Part shown: positions 26,939 through 36,600 of the stretch, one piece after another | Position numbering within the stretch: the stretch's first letter is position 1 | How the letters are laid out: every line of letters starts with the position of its first letter | Source of the DNA: G965230615 sp965230615 | GTDB taxonomy: Bacteria; Pseudomonadota; Gammaproteobacteria; HTCC5015 | DNA: 64,000 nt | Direction of reading: 5' to 3' | Assembly: GCA_965230615.1 (NCBI GenBank) | Contig: OZ246012.1 | Location: forward strand, 992,001 to 1,056,000 | Notes under the pieces: generated by a model | The model's database searches: none | What the model saw: the letters and a program-made list of their open reading frames with translations, nothing else | Told to the model about the DNA's origin: nothing | Position numbers and translations under genes: made by a program

Positions 26939-29131
26939 TTAACGCCGCTTGCGACGTCGTTTCGGCTTTTTGTCGGAAATGATTGGCTCGAAATCAATTT
27001 GGCGATCATCTAAACTCACGCGGGCAACTTTAACATGTATGCTATCGCCAAGTTGAAAAACCTGACCTGTACGCTCACCCACCAGACGATGAGAAACAGG
27101 ATCAAACTGATAATAATCTTTAGAAAGCGATGTGACATGCACCAGGCCTTCAACATAGATATCTTCCAGCTCAACGAATAAACCAAACGACGTTACACTG
27201 GTTACGATCCCCGCAAAAGCATCACCCACTTTATCTTGCATATACTCGCACTTTAACCAATCCACAGCATCACGACTGGCTTCGTCAGCACGCCGCTCTG
27301 TCATTGAAGAGTGCTCACCCATTGATTTCATATGCTCAAACATGTAGGCATAATTATCTGCTTTGCCACCACGTAAGATATGCCGTATAGCACGATGCAC
27401 TAACAAATCGGGATAGCGGCGAATCGGTGAAGTAAAGTGCGCATACTCTTCTAAGGCCAAACCAAAGTGACCATTATTAATGGGTTGATACTCTGCCTGC
27501 AACAAAGAGCGTAATAACACTGTTTGAATCAAATGATAATCAGGCCGATCTTTAATCGACTTAAGTAATTCTGCATAATGTTTCGAGTTAGCTTTTTCAA
27601 AACGCGGAAACTTTAAGCCAAGCTCACCGAGAAAGCTCGATAAGTCTTCGTGTTTATCAGCTGAAGGTGGCTCATGTACACGATAGAGACCAACAACTTT
27701 ATGTTGTGATAAAAATTGTGCGGCAGCAATATTGGCTGAAATCATGCATTCTTCAATCAAGCGATGCGCATCATTGCGCATAACCGGCTCAATACTGGCG
27801 ATCTTTTGTTCATCACTAAATATAATGCGAGTTTCTGTGGTATCTAAATCAATCGCACCACGTTTCTGCCGCTGTTTTAATAAAACTTTATAAAGTTTAT
27901 ACAACACTTCCAAATGAGGCAGGACACTTTGGTATTTCTCACGCAGACCGATATCTTTATCCACCAGCATGGCGGCAACTTCGGTATAGGTCAATCTAGC
28001 ATGGGAGCACATCACAGCTTCTGCAAACTGGTAGTCTTGCATTTTGCCTGACTGATCAAACTCCATGATACAGACCATACATAAACGGTCTACCTGCGGA
28101 TTGATCGAGCAAAGGCCGTTGGACAGCGACTCAGGCAACATAGGCACAACACGCCCAGGAAAATAAACAGAAGTACCGCGGTTATAGGCTTCCAAATCCA
28201 GTGCCGAGTCAATTTGTACATAGTGTGCGACATCAGCAATCGCCACATAAAGCACCCAGCCTTTGCCCTGTTTCTCACAATACACGGCATCATCAAAGTC
28301 TCGCGCGTCTTCACCATCAATCGTTAGTAACGGTTTATCACGTAAGTCCAAACGCCCGGCTTTATCTTGCTCTTGCACTTCACCGGCATAGGCTTGTGCC
28401 TCGGCTTCTACCTCCGGCGGCCACTCGTTGGGTATATTATTGGCATTAATCGCGACATCGATTTCCATACCTGGCGCCATATGCTCACCAAGCACTTCAA
28501 TAATGCGCCCAATAGGTGGCTGATGCATGCTGGGCTGCTCAACAATTTCAGCGACAACAATCAAGCCATCGCTAGCCTCCCCTCGATTGGCTGCTGGGAT
28601 TAGAATATCTTGATTGATACGCTTATTATCGGCAACGACATAGCCTATCTCGCCTTCAGAAAACAGGCGACCCACTATTTGATGATTAGCTCGCTCTAAT
28701 ACTTCAACTAAAGCGGCTTCTAAGCGGCCACGCCGATCCATGCCCTTAATCCGCATAACAGCACGATCACCGTGTAATAAGGGGCGCATGTGTTTGGGCG
28801 AAATAAATAGATCATCGCCGCCACTATCAGGATGCAGAAAACCAAAGCCATCCGGGTGTGCGAGCACCCTGCCACGTACCAGATCGCGCTCATTAACCGG
28901 CAAATAGCCTTGGCGACGATTAAGAATAAGTTGCCCATCCCGCACCATTGCCCGTAAGCGACGGCGTAATGCTTCTATATCCACAGGGGTGCTCAGCCCT
29001 AGTAATTCAGCAATAGTTTCAAAAGTACAGGGCCCTTGATGCGCTTTTACAGTCTCTAAAATATATTCTCGACTGGCAATGGGCTCTGCATAACGTTGCG
29101 CTTCGCGCTCCGCAAATGGATCTTTAGTCAC
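26939..29131 (-). CDS. rnr: Ribonuclease R
   Basis: 730 residues. Processive 3'-5' exoribonuclease that degrades structured RNA. Order seen: N-terminal helix-turn-helix (about 20-85), cold-shock domains (GFGFLHPDSGGDDLFI near 95), catalytic RNB domain with LTIDGEDARDFDDAVY near 270 holding the metal-binding aspartates, an S1 domain near 645-720 (GIVTSVTSFGLFVEL), and a short basic tail (KKPKRRRKRR). The GTG start follows AAGG at 7 bases. Heads an operon with rlmB, divergent from tRNA-Leu. Confidence 0.97.
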   Translation of the reverse strand: MTKDPFAEREAQRYAEPIASREYILETVKAHQGPCTFETIAELLGLSTPVDIEALRRRLRAMVRDGQLILNRRQGYLPVNERDLVRGRVLAHPDGFGFLHPDSGGDDLFISPKHMRPLLHGDRAVMRIKGMDRRGRLEAALVEVLERANHQIVGRLFSEGEIGYVVADNKRINQDILIPAANRGEASDGLIVVAEIVEQPSMHQPPIGRIIEVLGEHMAPGMEIDVAINANNIPNEWPPEVEAEAQAYAGEVQEQDKAGRLDLRDKPLLTIDGEDARDFDDAVYCEKQGKGWVLYVAIADVAHYVQIDSALDLEAYNRGTSVYFPGRVVPMLPESLSNGLCSINPQVDRLCMVCIMEFDQSGKMQDYQFAEAVMCSHARLTYTEVAAMLVDKDIGLREKYQSVLPHLEVLYKLYKVLLKQRQKRGAIDLDTTETRIIFSDEQKIASIEPVMRNDAHRLIEECMISANIAAAQFLSQHKVVGLYRVHEPPSADKHEDLSSFLGELGLKFPRFEKANSKHYAELLKSIKDRPDYHLIQTVLLRSLLQAEYQPINNGHFGLALEEYAHFTSPIRRYPDLLVHRAIRHILRGGKADNYAYMFEHMKSMGEHSSMTERRADEASRDAVDWLKCEYMQDKVGDAFAGIVTSVTSFGLFVELEDIYVEGLVHVTSLSKDYYQFDPVSHRLVGERTGQVFQLGDSIHVKVARVSLDDRQIDFEPIISDKKPKRRRKRR

Positions 29132-29270
29132 GTGAATACCTTAAAAAAGGGGCTATTGCCCGAAGAATACAGAGTATAACAGACAGGGCCAGATTCGCTG
29201 AGTTTGTCATATCATTGACAAGCTATATCCAGACCTGTAGATTCCCGCAACGGCAAAACAAGCTTGCCTG

Positions 29271-29357
29271 GCCCAGGTGGCGGAATTGGTAGACGCGCTA
29301 GCTTCAGGTGCTAGTGATCGTAAGGTCGTGGAGGTTCAAGTCCTCTCCTGGGCACCA
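29271..29357 (+). tRNA. tRNA-Leu (anticodon CAG)
   Basis: An 87-base class II tRNA with encoded CCA. Acceptor GCCCAGG pairs with CCTGGGC, the anticodon loop reads CTTCAGG (CAG), followed by a long variable arm and the T-arm GGTTCAAGTCC. In Pseudomonas this tRNA sits between rnr and purA; here about 14 kb separate it from purA. Confidence 0.97.
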
Positions 29358-29364
29358 TTAGCTT

Positions 29365-29384
29365 TTTAGCCATTTCTGGCTAAA
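29365..29384 (+). terminator. Terminator of tRNA-Leu
   Basis: An 8-bp perfect stem TTTAGCCA / TGGCTAAA with a TTTC loop, followed by a T-rich tail with a six-T run, 8 bases after the tRNA CCA end. Confidence 0.8.
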
Positions 29385-29452
29385 TCTTGTTTTTTCTTAT
29401 TATTCATGGGTAATCCCCCACAAAAATCACTGGTGTTAAAAATGGGAGGGTT

Positions 29453-29556
29453 ACCATGTCATTGCTGTGCGGCCACAATCCGCACCCTGCTTGACAGCCC
29501 CAATCTTTAACTCTTCGGGACTACGTTTGCTACTGATAAGCACTCTTTTTCGCCAT
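29453..29556 (-). pseudogene. Remnant of an IS3-type transposase OrfA N-terminus
   Basis: On the minus strand an ATG at 29554-29556 opens MAKKSAY. After a one-base shift (an extra C) the frame continues SSKRSPEELKIGAVKQ. The KRSPEELKI.AVKQ pattern is characteristic of OrfA of IS3-family elements, where it begins the helix-turn-helix. The rest of the transposase is gone. I did not find both terminal inverted repeats, though an imperfect pair (GGTAATCCCCC / GGGAGGGTTACC) lies at about 29410-29455. Confidence 0.45.
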
Positions 29557-29583
29557 AGTCAATGACTGCCATAGTCAATGACT
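29552..29583. repeat. Perfect 16-bp tandem direct repeat
   Basis: The unit GCCATAGTCAATGACT occurs twice back to back (29552-29567 and 29568-29583). It covers the start codon of the OrfA remnant. The rest of 29584-29803 holds no supported gene apart from the start signals of the ABC gene. Confidence 0.9.
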
Positions 29584-29803
29584 GGAAGGTGTCTGGCAAA
29601 TCGGTTGCAATTCAAACACCATTTCTTGATACGCATCAAGCGGTTGCAAAACCAGTGAGTTACACTTTACGCAAGGAAATACAAAACAAGTCCAGATGAT
29701 TAGGCACTGTAAGAGTCGCGCTTTCCCAATGTTCAGCGCAAAATAGAGTGCGTGTCGCGCTGGATAAAACTTGCCCCACAATGTGGTAAGAGGAGTGGCA
29801 CCG

Positions 29804-30538
29804 ATGGCATTGACTTCAAAGCAAGAATCATCACAAATCGTCACGCTGCGTACCCAAGATTTGAGTAAGGTGTATGGAAGCGGCGAGCTAGCAGTATTTG
29901 CTTTGAGAGATGTTAGTCTTGAGCTCTATTCTGGCGAGTTGGTGGTATTGCTCGGTGCTTCAGGCAGCGGCAAGTCCACCCTGCTTAATATTCTGGGTGG
30001 ACTGGATACCGCAACCAGTGGTCGCGTCTATTTTGGCGACCAAGAAATTACCACAGCCAATGATACAAGCCTGACGCGTTATCGACGCGATTATGTGGGC
30101 TTTGTGTTCCAGTTCTACAATCTCATTGCCAGCCTGACGGCACGAGAGAACGTTGCCTTAGTAACAGAAATTAGCCCTGGCTCCCTCGACCCCGTTGAAG
30201 CGCTAAAAGTAGTTGGACTCGCTAACCGTATTGATCATTTCCCCGCACAATTGTCCGGCGGAGAACAACAACGCGTTGCCATCGCTCGCGCCATTGCCAA
30301 GCAACCTGCCATATTACTCTGTGACGAGCCGACAGGCGCATTGGATAGCAAAACCGGCATCATCGTGCTGGAAGCAATTGAAAGTGTTAACCGAGAATTG
30401 GGCACGACCACTGCAATCATTACCCACAACTCTGTCACGGCGGGAATGGCTGATCGGGTCATTACATTGGCCGACGGAGAAATTTCAGACATCACAGAGA
30501 ATACCGAGCGCAAGACCGCGCGGTCGCTAGCCTGGTAG
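29804..30538 (+). CDS. ABC transporter ATP-binding protein (LolD/MacB/YbbA type)
   Basis: 244 residues from the ATG at 29804, 8 bases after AGAGGAG; an upstream start at 29771 is less likely. Walker A GASGSGKST near residue 47, Q-loop VFQFYNLI, ABC signature LSGGEQQR, Walker B LLCDEPTGALD and a conserved His in TAIITHNS. The DEPTGALD box and domain size fit the MacB/LolD/YbbA class that works with FtsX-type permeases as mechanotransmitters rather than classical importers. First gene of a four-gene cluster; its stop touches the next start. Confidence 0.93.
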   Translation: MALTSKQESSQIVTLRTQDLSKVYGSGELAVFALRDVSLELYSGELVVLLGASGSGKSTLLNILGGLDTATSGRVYFGDQEITTANDTSLTRYRRDYVGFVFQFYNLIASLTARENVALVTEISPGSLDPVEALKVVGLANRIDHFPAQLSGGEQQRVAIARAIAKQPAILLCDEPTGALDSKTGIIVLEAIESVNRELGTTTAIITHNSVTAGMADRVITLADGEISDITENTERKTARSLAW

Positions 30539-32917
30539 TTGATCGTGATAAATGCTCTGAATAAAAAACTCTTTCGCGATTTATGGCACTTAAAAGGCCA
30601 AGTATTCTCTATTGCATTGGTCATCGCTTCAGGCATCGCATTGCTGGTGAGTTCTTTATCGACCTACGATGCCTTACGTGATACCTCACAGGCATACTAC
30701 GAGCGTTACCGATTTGGCCATGTCTTTGCCACCGTGAAGCGAGCGCCCTTGCATCTAAAGCAACGCATCGAATCCATCAACGGCGTACAAAACACACAAT
30801 TGCGTATTGTTAAACAAGCCATACTCGACATCGCCGATTTTCCGGAGCCTTTAATGGGGCGGTTAGTGTCGCTGCCAGAAGGGCAGCAACCGTTATTAAA
30901 TCGATTAATGCTTAGCAGCGGGCGCTTAGTAGAGCCAGGACGACCGGATGAAGTCGTGATAAATCACTCTTTTGCCCAAGCACATAACTTATCGCCCGGC
31001 GATACGTTGCAGGCGATCATTAATAATCACAAGCGCAGATTACGGATTGTCGGCACCGCTCAGTCGCCTGAATTTATCTATGTGATGAGCCCTTTTGCCA
31101 TCATGCCTGATAAAAAACGTTATGGCATTTTATGGATGGGCCGCGAGGCATTGGAAGCGGCCTTCGATTACGACGGCGCCTTCAATGATCTTACGCTCAC
31201 AGTACAGCGAGGGACGGATACGCGACAAACCATTCAGGCGCTAGATGCCCTACTCGCCTCTTATGGTGGAACAGGCGCTATTGATCGCAATGACCATATC
31301 TCAAGCTGGTTTGTCGAAAACGAGCTTAAACAAAATAAAACATCATCACGAATTATGCCGACTATCTTCCTGCTGGTGGCAGCATTTTTAACAAATATGG
31401 TTTTAACACGATTAATTTCTACCGAACGTAGCGAAATTGGCTTAATGAAAGCCTTTGGCTATAGTAATAGCGAGGTCGGTTGGCATTATGCAAAGTTTGT
31501 TATCGCCATTTGTCTCGTCGGCATTTTGCTTGGATGGCTGTTAGGGGCCTGGCTCGGGCGAATCAGTACCGATAGCTACGCAACCAATCTCAACTTTCCG
31601 TTCCTGATTTACCAACCCAGCTTCTCCTCCTTCGCCATCGGGGCTTTGGTGAGTCTAGTAGTGGGTCTATTTGCGACAGCACGGGCCGTATTACACGCCG
31701 CTCGATTAACACCCAGCGTGGCGATGAGCCCCCCGGCTCCGCCAGCCTTTCGGCGCGGCACTAGGCAATGGGCTCGGCTGGCTTCATGGTTCGACGAACC
31801 CACACGTATCGTATTGCGTCAGATTATTCGTTGGCCTGCACGTGCGGCGATCACCATTTTGGGGTTTTCGGGCGCTATTGCCATGATGATTTTGTCGCTG
31901 CAATTTACCGATGCTGTCGACGAAATTGCCTATACTCACTTCGAAGAAATCCAACGCGAGCACATTGCGCTCGGTTTTAACGAAACCAAACCCTCAACCG
32001 TGCTAGAGGAAGTCAAGCGTCTTCCAGGTGTGTTAATGGCAGAGCCCCTGCGTATTGTCGCCACAGAACTCATTGCCGGACACTACAAACATCGAGGCTC
32101 CGTTCAGGGGTTAGCGCCCGACGCTAAACTGAGCCAAATTTACGATATAAAACGTGGACCACTCCCTGTTCCTGATAAAGGCATTGTGCTGACCCGCAAG
32201 CTCGCAGAAAAGCTGAAGGTTGGCATTGGCGATGACATCACGCTACAGGTCCTTGAAGGACGCCGAGTGATGGCGGATGTCAAGGTCGTTGACGTGTATG
32301 ACTCCTACATTGGCATGTTAGCTTATATGAATATCAACACACTCAGCCAACTGCTTGGAGATCGTCCTTCAACTGAATACGTCAATGCGCTCATCGATTC
32401 AAATGATCAAGCTGAACTGTTAGTGAGCACCAAAAACCTTCCCTCGATATCAACCGTCGCCTTAAAGTCCGTCGCGCTAGCCAGCTTCAACAATACGATT
32501 GCAGAATCGCTAATGATCTTTGTTGGTTTTTTTAGTGCGTTTTCGTTCGCGCTGGGTTTCGGCGTGACCTATAACGCGCAACGTATTGCCTTGTCTGAGC
32601 GTGGGCGCGAGCTTGCCACATTGCGCGTGCTTGGATTCGGGCGATTTGATGTGCTTTACGTACTGCTGGCGGAAACCATGCTTCTGGTTTGTATAGCGCT
32701 TCCTGTAGGCTGCTTGTTGGGTTGGGGGATGACAGCGCTTTTTGTTAATTCCAGTGGTTTTCAAACTGAATTGATACGCCTTCCTTTTGCCATTCATCCC
32801 TCCACTTACGGTTGGTCTTTGGTCATTTTGATTATTGCCAGCGTGGTATCCGGTCTTGTTATGAAGCGCAGCGTTGATCAGCTAGATCTCATATCCGTTC
32901 TAAAAACACGGGAGTAA
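30539..32917 (+). CDS. FtsX-type ABC permease, double-domain (YbbP-like)
   Basis: 792 residues. An N-terminal membrane helix (near 15-37), a periplasmic domain (about 40-265), a first FtsX domain with three helices (about 270-395, containing STERSEIGLMKAFGYSN), a second periplasmic domain, and a second FtsX domain at the end (about 665-785, SERGRELATLRVLGFG). This two-FtsX layout and length match YbbP/LolCE-type permeases. The TTG at 30539 directly follows the ATPase stop; a GTG two codons later is equally possible. No Shine-Dalgarno is seen, so translation is probably coupled. Partner of the ATPase and the adaptor. Confidence 0.9.
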   Translation: MIVINALNKKLFRDLWHLKGQVFSIALVIASGIALLVSSLSTYDALRDTSQAYYERYRFGHVFATVKRAPLHLKQRIESINGVQNTQLRIVKQAILDIADFPEPLMGRLVSLPEGQQPLLNRLMLSSGRLVEPGRPDEVVINHSFAQAHNLSPGDTLQAIINNHKRRLRIVGTAQSPEFIYVMSPFAIMPDKKRYGILWMGREALEAAFDYDGAFNDLTLTVQRGTDTRQTIQALDALLASYGGTGAIDRNDHISSWFVENELKQNKTSSRIMPTIFLLVAAFLTNMVLTRLISTERSEIGLMKAFGYSNSEVGWHYAKFVIAICLVGILLGWLLGAWLGRISTDSYATNLNFPFLIYQPSFSSFAIGALVSLVVGLFATARAVLHAARLTPSVAMSPPAPPAFRRGTRQWARLASWFDEPTRIVLRQIIRWPARAAITILGFSGAIAMMILSLQFTDAVDEIAYTHFEEIQREHIALGFNETKPSTVLEEVKRLPGVLMAEPLRIVATELIAGHYKHRGSVQGLAPDAKLSQIYDIKRGPLPVPDKGIVLTRKLAEKLKVGIGDDITLQVLEGRRVMADVKVVDVYDSYIGMLAYMNINTLSQLLGDRPSTEYVNALIDSNDQAELLVSTKNLPSISTVALKSVALASFNNTIAESLMIFVGFFSAFSFALGFGVTYNAQRIALSERGRELATLRVLGFGRFDVLYVLLAETMLLVCIALPVGCLLGWGMTALFVNSSGFQTELIRLPFAIHPSTYGWSLVILIIASVVSGLVMKRSVDQLDLISVLKTRE

Positions 32918-32927
32918 GCTCACCACT

Positions 32928-34127
32928 ATGAACAAAAAGCGATTAATACTTTGGCTGGTTATTGGGCTGATCGTATTCGGCAGCTTATATAACACATTCA
33001 AACCGCGCAGCCTGGAAGTTGACCTAGTAAAAATTGAACCCGGGCCCATGCTACTGACGGTGGGCGATGAAGGCAAAACCCGCGTCAAGAACGTTTTTGT
33101 CGTCTCTGCACCGGTGACCGGAACACTGCGTCGCGTCAATGCTGTCTCTGGTGATCTGGTCGTGGCCAACGAAACGCTGATAGCTGAGCTCGAACCCAGT
33201 GAGGCTGATCCACTCGACCCACGCAGCGAAGCGGAGGCCGAAGCACAGTTAAGCGCGGCTGTATCGGCAGAATCGCTGGCCCGCGCTGAGTTAGCCAAAG
33301 CCGAGGCTGACCTGCAATTTGCCGCCTCCGAACTTAAGCGCGCCCGCGAGCTTGTAAAAAAAGGTACCATCGCCGAGCGTGAGATGGAAGTGAGCGAACG
33401 TGCTCATAAAACCAGCCAAGCTACGGTAGGCATTGCGCAGGCATCGCTCCAGGTCCGCAAATATGAACTGGACCAGGCCCGCGCTCACTTGATGTCGCCA
33501 CAGGAAATGGCTTCTCGCCGCATATCCTGCGCCTGCGTATCAGTGATTTCGCCCATTGATGGCCAGGTATTGCAGGTACTACGTAAATCAGAAGGGCTTG
33601 TACGGGCGGGTGAAAGCATCGTCGAAATCGGCAACCCAGAACAACTGGAGATCGTAGTCGATTTACTCTCCACCGATGCGGTGAAAGTCAAAGCAGGCCA
33701 AGAGGCTCTAATAGAGAATTGGGGAGGCGATCATGTACTTAAAGCCATGGTGAGACGGGTCGAGCCTTTTGGCTTCACGAAAGTGTCTGCGCTGGGGATT
33801 GAGGAGCAGCGGGTAAACATTGTGTTAGACCTTGTCAGCCTACCCGCTGAATGGGCGCAACTTGGACATGGCTATCAGGTTGATGTGCGGATTTTGCTGT
33901 GGCATGGGGACAATGTGTTAAGCGCACCATTAACTTCGTTGTTTCGGGATGGTGATGAATGGGCAACCTTCGTCAACAAAGCGGGAAAGGCGGTCAAGCG
34001 GCACGTTCGTCTGGGACACAAAAACGACAACGAAGCGCAAATTATCTCTGGAATTGAAGCTGGCGATATATTGGTGCTCTACCCAAGCGAAGGTATCGAA
34101 GAAGGTGTTCGTATAACAGCAAGATAG
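32928..34127 (+). CDS. HlyD/MacA-type periplasmic adaptor protein
   Basis: 399 residues. One N-terminal membrane anchor (LILWLVIGLIVFG, residues about 5-18), then a biotinyl/lipoyl half-motif (APVTGTLRRVNAVSGDLV), a long Ala/Glu-rich coiled coil (about 100-190), the second lipoyl half (SPIDGQVLQVLRKSEGLVRAGE) and a beta-barrel end. Membrane-fusion proteins of this kind join inner-membrane ABC pumps to the outer membrane. The gap to the permease is 10 bases. No outer-membrane TolC-type gene is nearby, so the pump probably borrows one. Confidence 0.9.
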   Translation: MNKKRLILWLVIGLIVFGSLYNTFKPRSLEVDLVKIEPGPMLLTVGDEGKTRVKNVFVVSAPVTGTLRRVNAVSGDLVVANETLIAELEPSEADPLDPRSEAEAEAQLSAAVSAESLARAELAKAEADLQFAASELKRARELVKKGTIAEREMEVSERAHKTSQATVGIAQASLQVRKYELDQARAHLMSPQEMASRRISCACVSVISPIDGQVLQVLRKSEGLVRAGESIVEIGNPEQLEIVVDLLSTDAVKVKAGQEALIENWGGDHVLKAMVRRVEPFGFTKVSALGIEEQRVNIVLDLVSLPAEWAQLGHGYQVDVRILLWHGDNVLSAPLTSLFRDGDEWATFVNKAGKAVKRHVRLGHKNDNEAQIISGIEAGDILVLYPSEGIEEGVRITAR

Positions 34128-34290
34128 TTAGATAACGCTGGCGGGTTAATAAACCTTTTCAGCGCCTGGGTTGATCAGTATCAAGAGGATACCCGAAGGC
34201 ACATGATTCAATGCCAGTGTCACTAATGGCGTTGATTTCCACTTTTTTAATTATGCGACCCATACACAAAGCGACCAAAGGTAAATCATC

Positions 34291-35433
34291 ATGAGTATAT
34301 CTAAAGCCAATATTCGCGGCATACCAATACTGTTAGCCTTACTCTTAACTGGGTCTTTGTCCGCGCAGCATAATGCCTTAGCAGCCGATGGCGAGCCGAT
34401 ACAAAAAGACATTTATATCGCTGATTCCACTGTGCAGCTTATCGCTGATGTTCTCGGCGATGCCGTCATCGCCGGTGGTAGTATTAGCGTCGCCAATGCT
34501 GTCGCAGAGGACGTGCTGGTAGCGGGTGGCACGATAAACATCACGGCCAACGTAGGTGATGATATTCGCGCGGCGGGTGGCTCAATCGCGATTACTGGTG
34601 ATGTAGGTGATGATGTGTTAGCTGCTGGCGGCACGGTAGTGCTTGACTCGGCCAGCACTGTTGGCGGACGCGCCTGGCTTGCGGGTGGCACGCTCACTGT
34701 AGCCGGAAATATCACTCACGGTTTGAAAGCGGCTGGCGAAACGATCATCTTGGCAGGCACCATCGGTGGTGATGTCGAGCTTCAGGCCGGGTCGATTGAA
34801 ATTAAACCCAGTGCAGTTATCAAAGGAAACCTCAACTACGCTGCACCCGGCAAGGCTGATATTGATGACGCTGCCACCATTACCGGTGAAGTGAATTACG
34901 AGGAAATAGCGTTTGAAGATTTCGATGCCGATGGTCCGGGTTTGATCGGTAAGCTTGTGTTCTATCTCAGTTTGGCTGCTTCTGCGTTCGCTGTGTTTCT
35001 ACTATTCCCGCTTCGATCTGTCACTGTGGTTAAACAACTACAGAGTTCTCCACTTAAAACCTTAGGCATGGGTTTATTGGTGTTATTTTCAACCCCGTTT
35101 ATCGCACTGATGCTATTAGTATCTGTTATCGGCGTGCCAATCGGATTTGTCGTGCTGGCGCTGTACGTTGCGGTACTGATTATCGGCTTGCTAACTGGGC
35201 TGATCTGGGTCGGCGATAGGGTATTTCGTCAGATCGGTAAAGAGCCAGACGAATCCAAACATGTGCGTGCCTGGTCAATTGGCGCGGCTGCATTGGTGCT
35301 GCTCGTGGTCAGCTGGATTCCGTTTATTGGTGCCTGGGTCTTTTTCATCGTCTTATTGCTAGGTATAGGAGCAACGGCGGAATACTTCTACCATTTATAT
35401 AATAGCCTGAACGCGAAATCGACAATAAGTTAG
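34291..35433 (+). CDS. Exported bactofilin-like repeat protein with C-terminal membrane helices
   Basis: 380 residues. A signal peptide ends near NALAAD. Residues about 40-205 form short beta repeats of the type xVxxDVxAAGGxIxI (AGGSISV, AGGTINI, AGGSIAI, AGGTVVL, AGGTLTV), a right-handed beta-helix pattern like bactofilins and polymer-forming cytoskeletal proteins. From about 215 on there are four or five membrane segments (KLVFYLSLAASAFAVFLLF and later). Unlike classical cytosolic bactofilins, the helix domain should face the periplasm. Likely works with the preceding ABC export genes, but the 163-base gap leaves room for its own promoter. Confidence 0.8.
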   Translation: MSISKANIRGIPILLALLLTGSLSAQHNALAADGEPIQKDIYIADSTVQLIADVLGDAVIAGGSISVANAVAEDVLVAGGTINITANVGDDIRAAGGSIAITGDVGDDVLAAGGTVVLDSASTVGGRAWLAGGTLTVAGNITHGLKAAGETIILAGTIGGDVELQAGSIEIKPSAVIKGNLNYAAPGKADIDDAATITGEVNYEEIAFEDFDADGPGLIGKLVFYLSLAASAFAVFLLFPLRSVTVVKQLQSSPLKTLGMGLLVLFSTPFIALMLLVSVIGVPIGFVVLALYVAVLIIGLLTGLIWVGDRVFRQIGKEPDESKHVRAWSIGAAALVLLVVSWIPFIGAWVFFIVLLLGIGATAEYFYHLYNSLNAKSTIS

Positions 35434-35518
35434 GTAATATCCCTGATCGTTAATCGTTTTATGGAAACTAACGCTATTTTTTATTGCAATCAAATATGAC
35501 TATCGCAAGATAATGTCT

Positions 35519-36448
35519 CTAGGAATGGATAATAACCTGGTTAACGGGTCGCCTCAGCGATTTTGGCAGTTCAGGCCCGTATCCGAACCGCACTACCAAA
35601 TTAGGGCGGTGAGCGCCAATGCCCAGTAGCAACTGAAGTTTCGCTCTGTGTTCTGGCACCTCAACAGCTTGATTAACAAACGAATGCTTCAGTCCCTCAA
35701 CAGTCGCTTGTAAGGCAAACTTTTCATAGGCCCTGCCAGTATTAATCCAGCCCTCAGGCGTATCGGTGTGTGCGACAAAAACCATAAGCCCGGAAGCGCT
35801 GCGGATTTGTTCAGCGTAATCATCGTTTGCACTGTTTTTATTAAAGAAAACGTTGAACAGTATCGAACCTATAAAGTCTGGTGAAGTCGGATTTCCGGAA
35901 CACGCTGCATACAAGCCATCACGAGTGGCAGCAGCGGACTTTGCATTGAATCTTATCCATTGCTTTAACTCGCTAAGGAACGCAGAATCATCCAATTGAT
36001 AGGAGTTGCCGTTGATGACTAGCTCAAGCATTTTTTCCATCTGTGATTTTTCGGTGATCATATAAGAAGATACCCCATAGCTGTTTGCGGCCTGCTGAAG
36101 ACGCTGCAAAACATCAAGAGGTACCGAGCGACCGTCGTAAACAATGCGACTAACCTGTCTGTGTGTGATCGCATCGAAAAGCAAAGACTCATACCGCCTT
36201 GTCGGTGTTTGATCAACGTTTATTCTACCATCACCCGTTACATCGATTGCCACGTCGCCTGATCTTCCAATGGACCTTGACGCAATGGATAAATTCTCAG
36301 CCGCGCAGCCTAAGCTTGCATAAAGGTGGTGATCATCGGGGTCTACAACGGGTGTACGTCTTGTGAAGTCAGACAATATACTGACACTGCTTTGCGATAT
36401 GTCGAACAACCAGGGCTGGGTGTTATGACCGATTGTTGAGTACCTCAC
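35519..36448 (-). pseudogene. Acg-type nitroreductase-like protein, 5' truncated
   Basis: 309 residues from a GTG at 36446-36448. The sequence opens almost at once with GHNTQPWLFD, and contains TRRTPVVDPDDHHLYASLGCAAENL and GINTGRAYEKF-like segments (seen as GWINTGRAYEKFALQA). This matches Acg/Rv2032-type putative nitroreductases, which normally carry about 50 more N-terminal residues including a Tat signal before a LVRYATLAPSGHNTQPW segment. Here VRYST joins GHNTQPW with a gap, there is no ribosome binding site, and an in-frame stop lies 17 codons upstream. I therefore treat it as a truncated remnant, though the remaining frame is open. Confidence 0.7.
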
Positions 36449-36600
36449 ACAAAAAACAGAGCGACGACTGGCAATTAATACTAAAGAGCTAACTTATTAA
36501 GTTGCTAGCCATTGCTTAAGGCAATACCATTGCCATAAAAAACATGTGACACTGCACTGCTCATAAATATCACTATCAAATACAATCGCGATTACTCAAT

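Noticed and set aside
29575..29844. Minus-strand ORF of 89 codons beside the ABC gene
   Set aside because: It covers the ABC start region in antisense, has no ribosome binding site and no family match; only the IS3-type OrfA remnant to its left was accepted.
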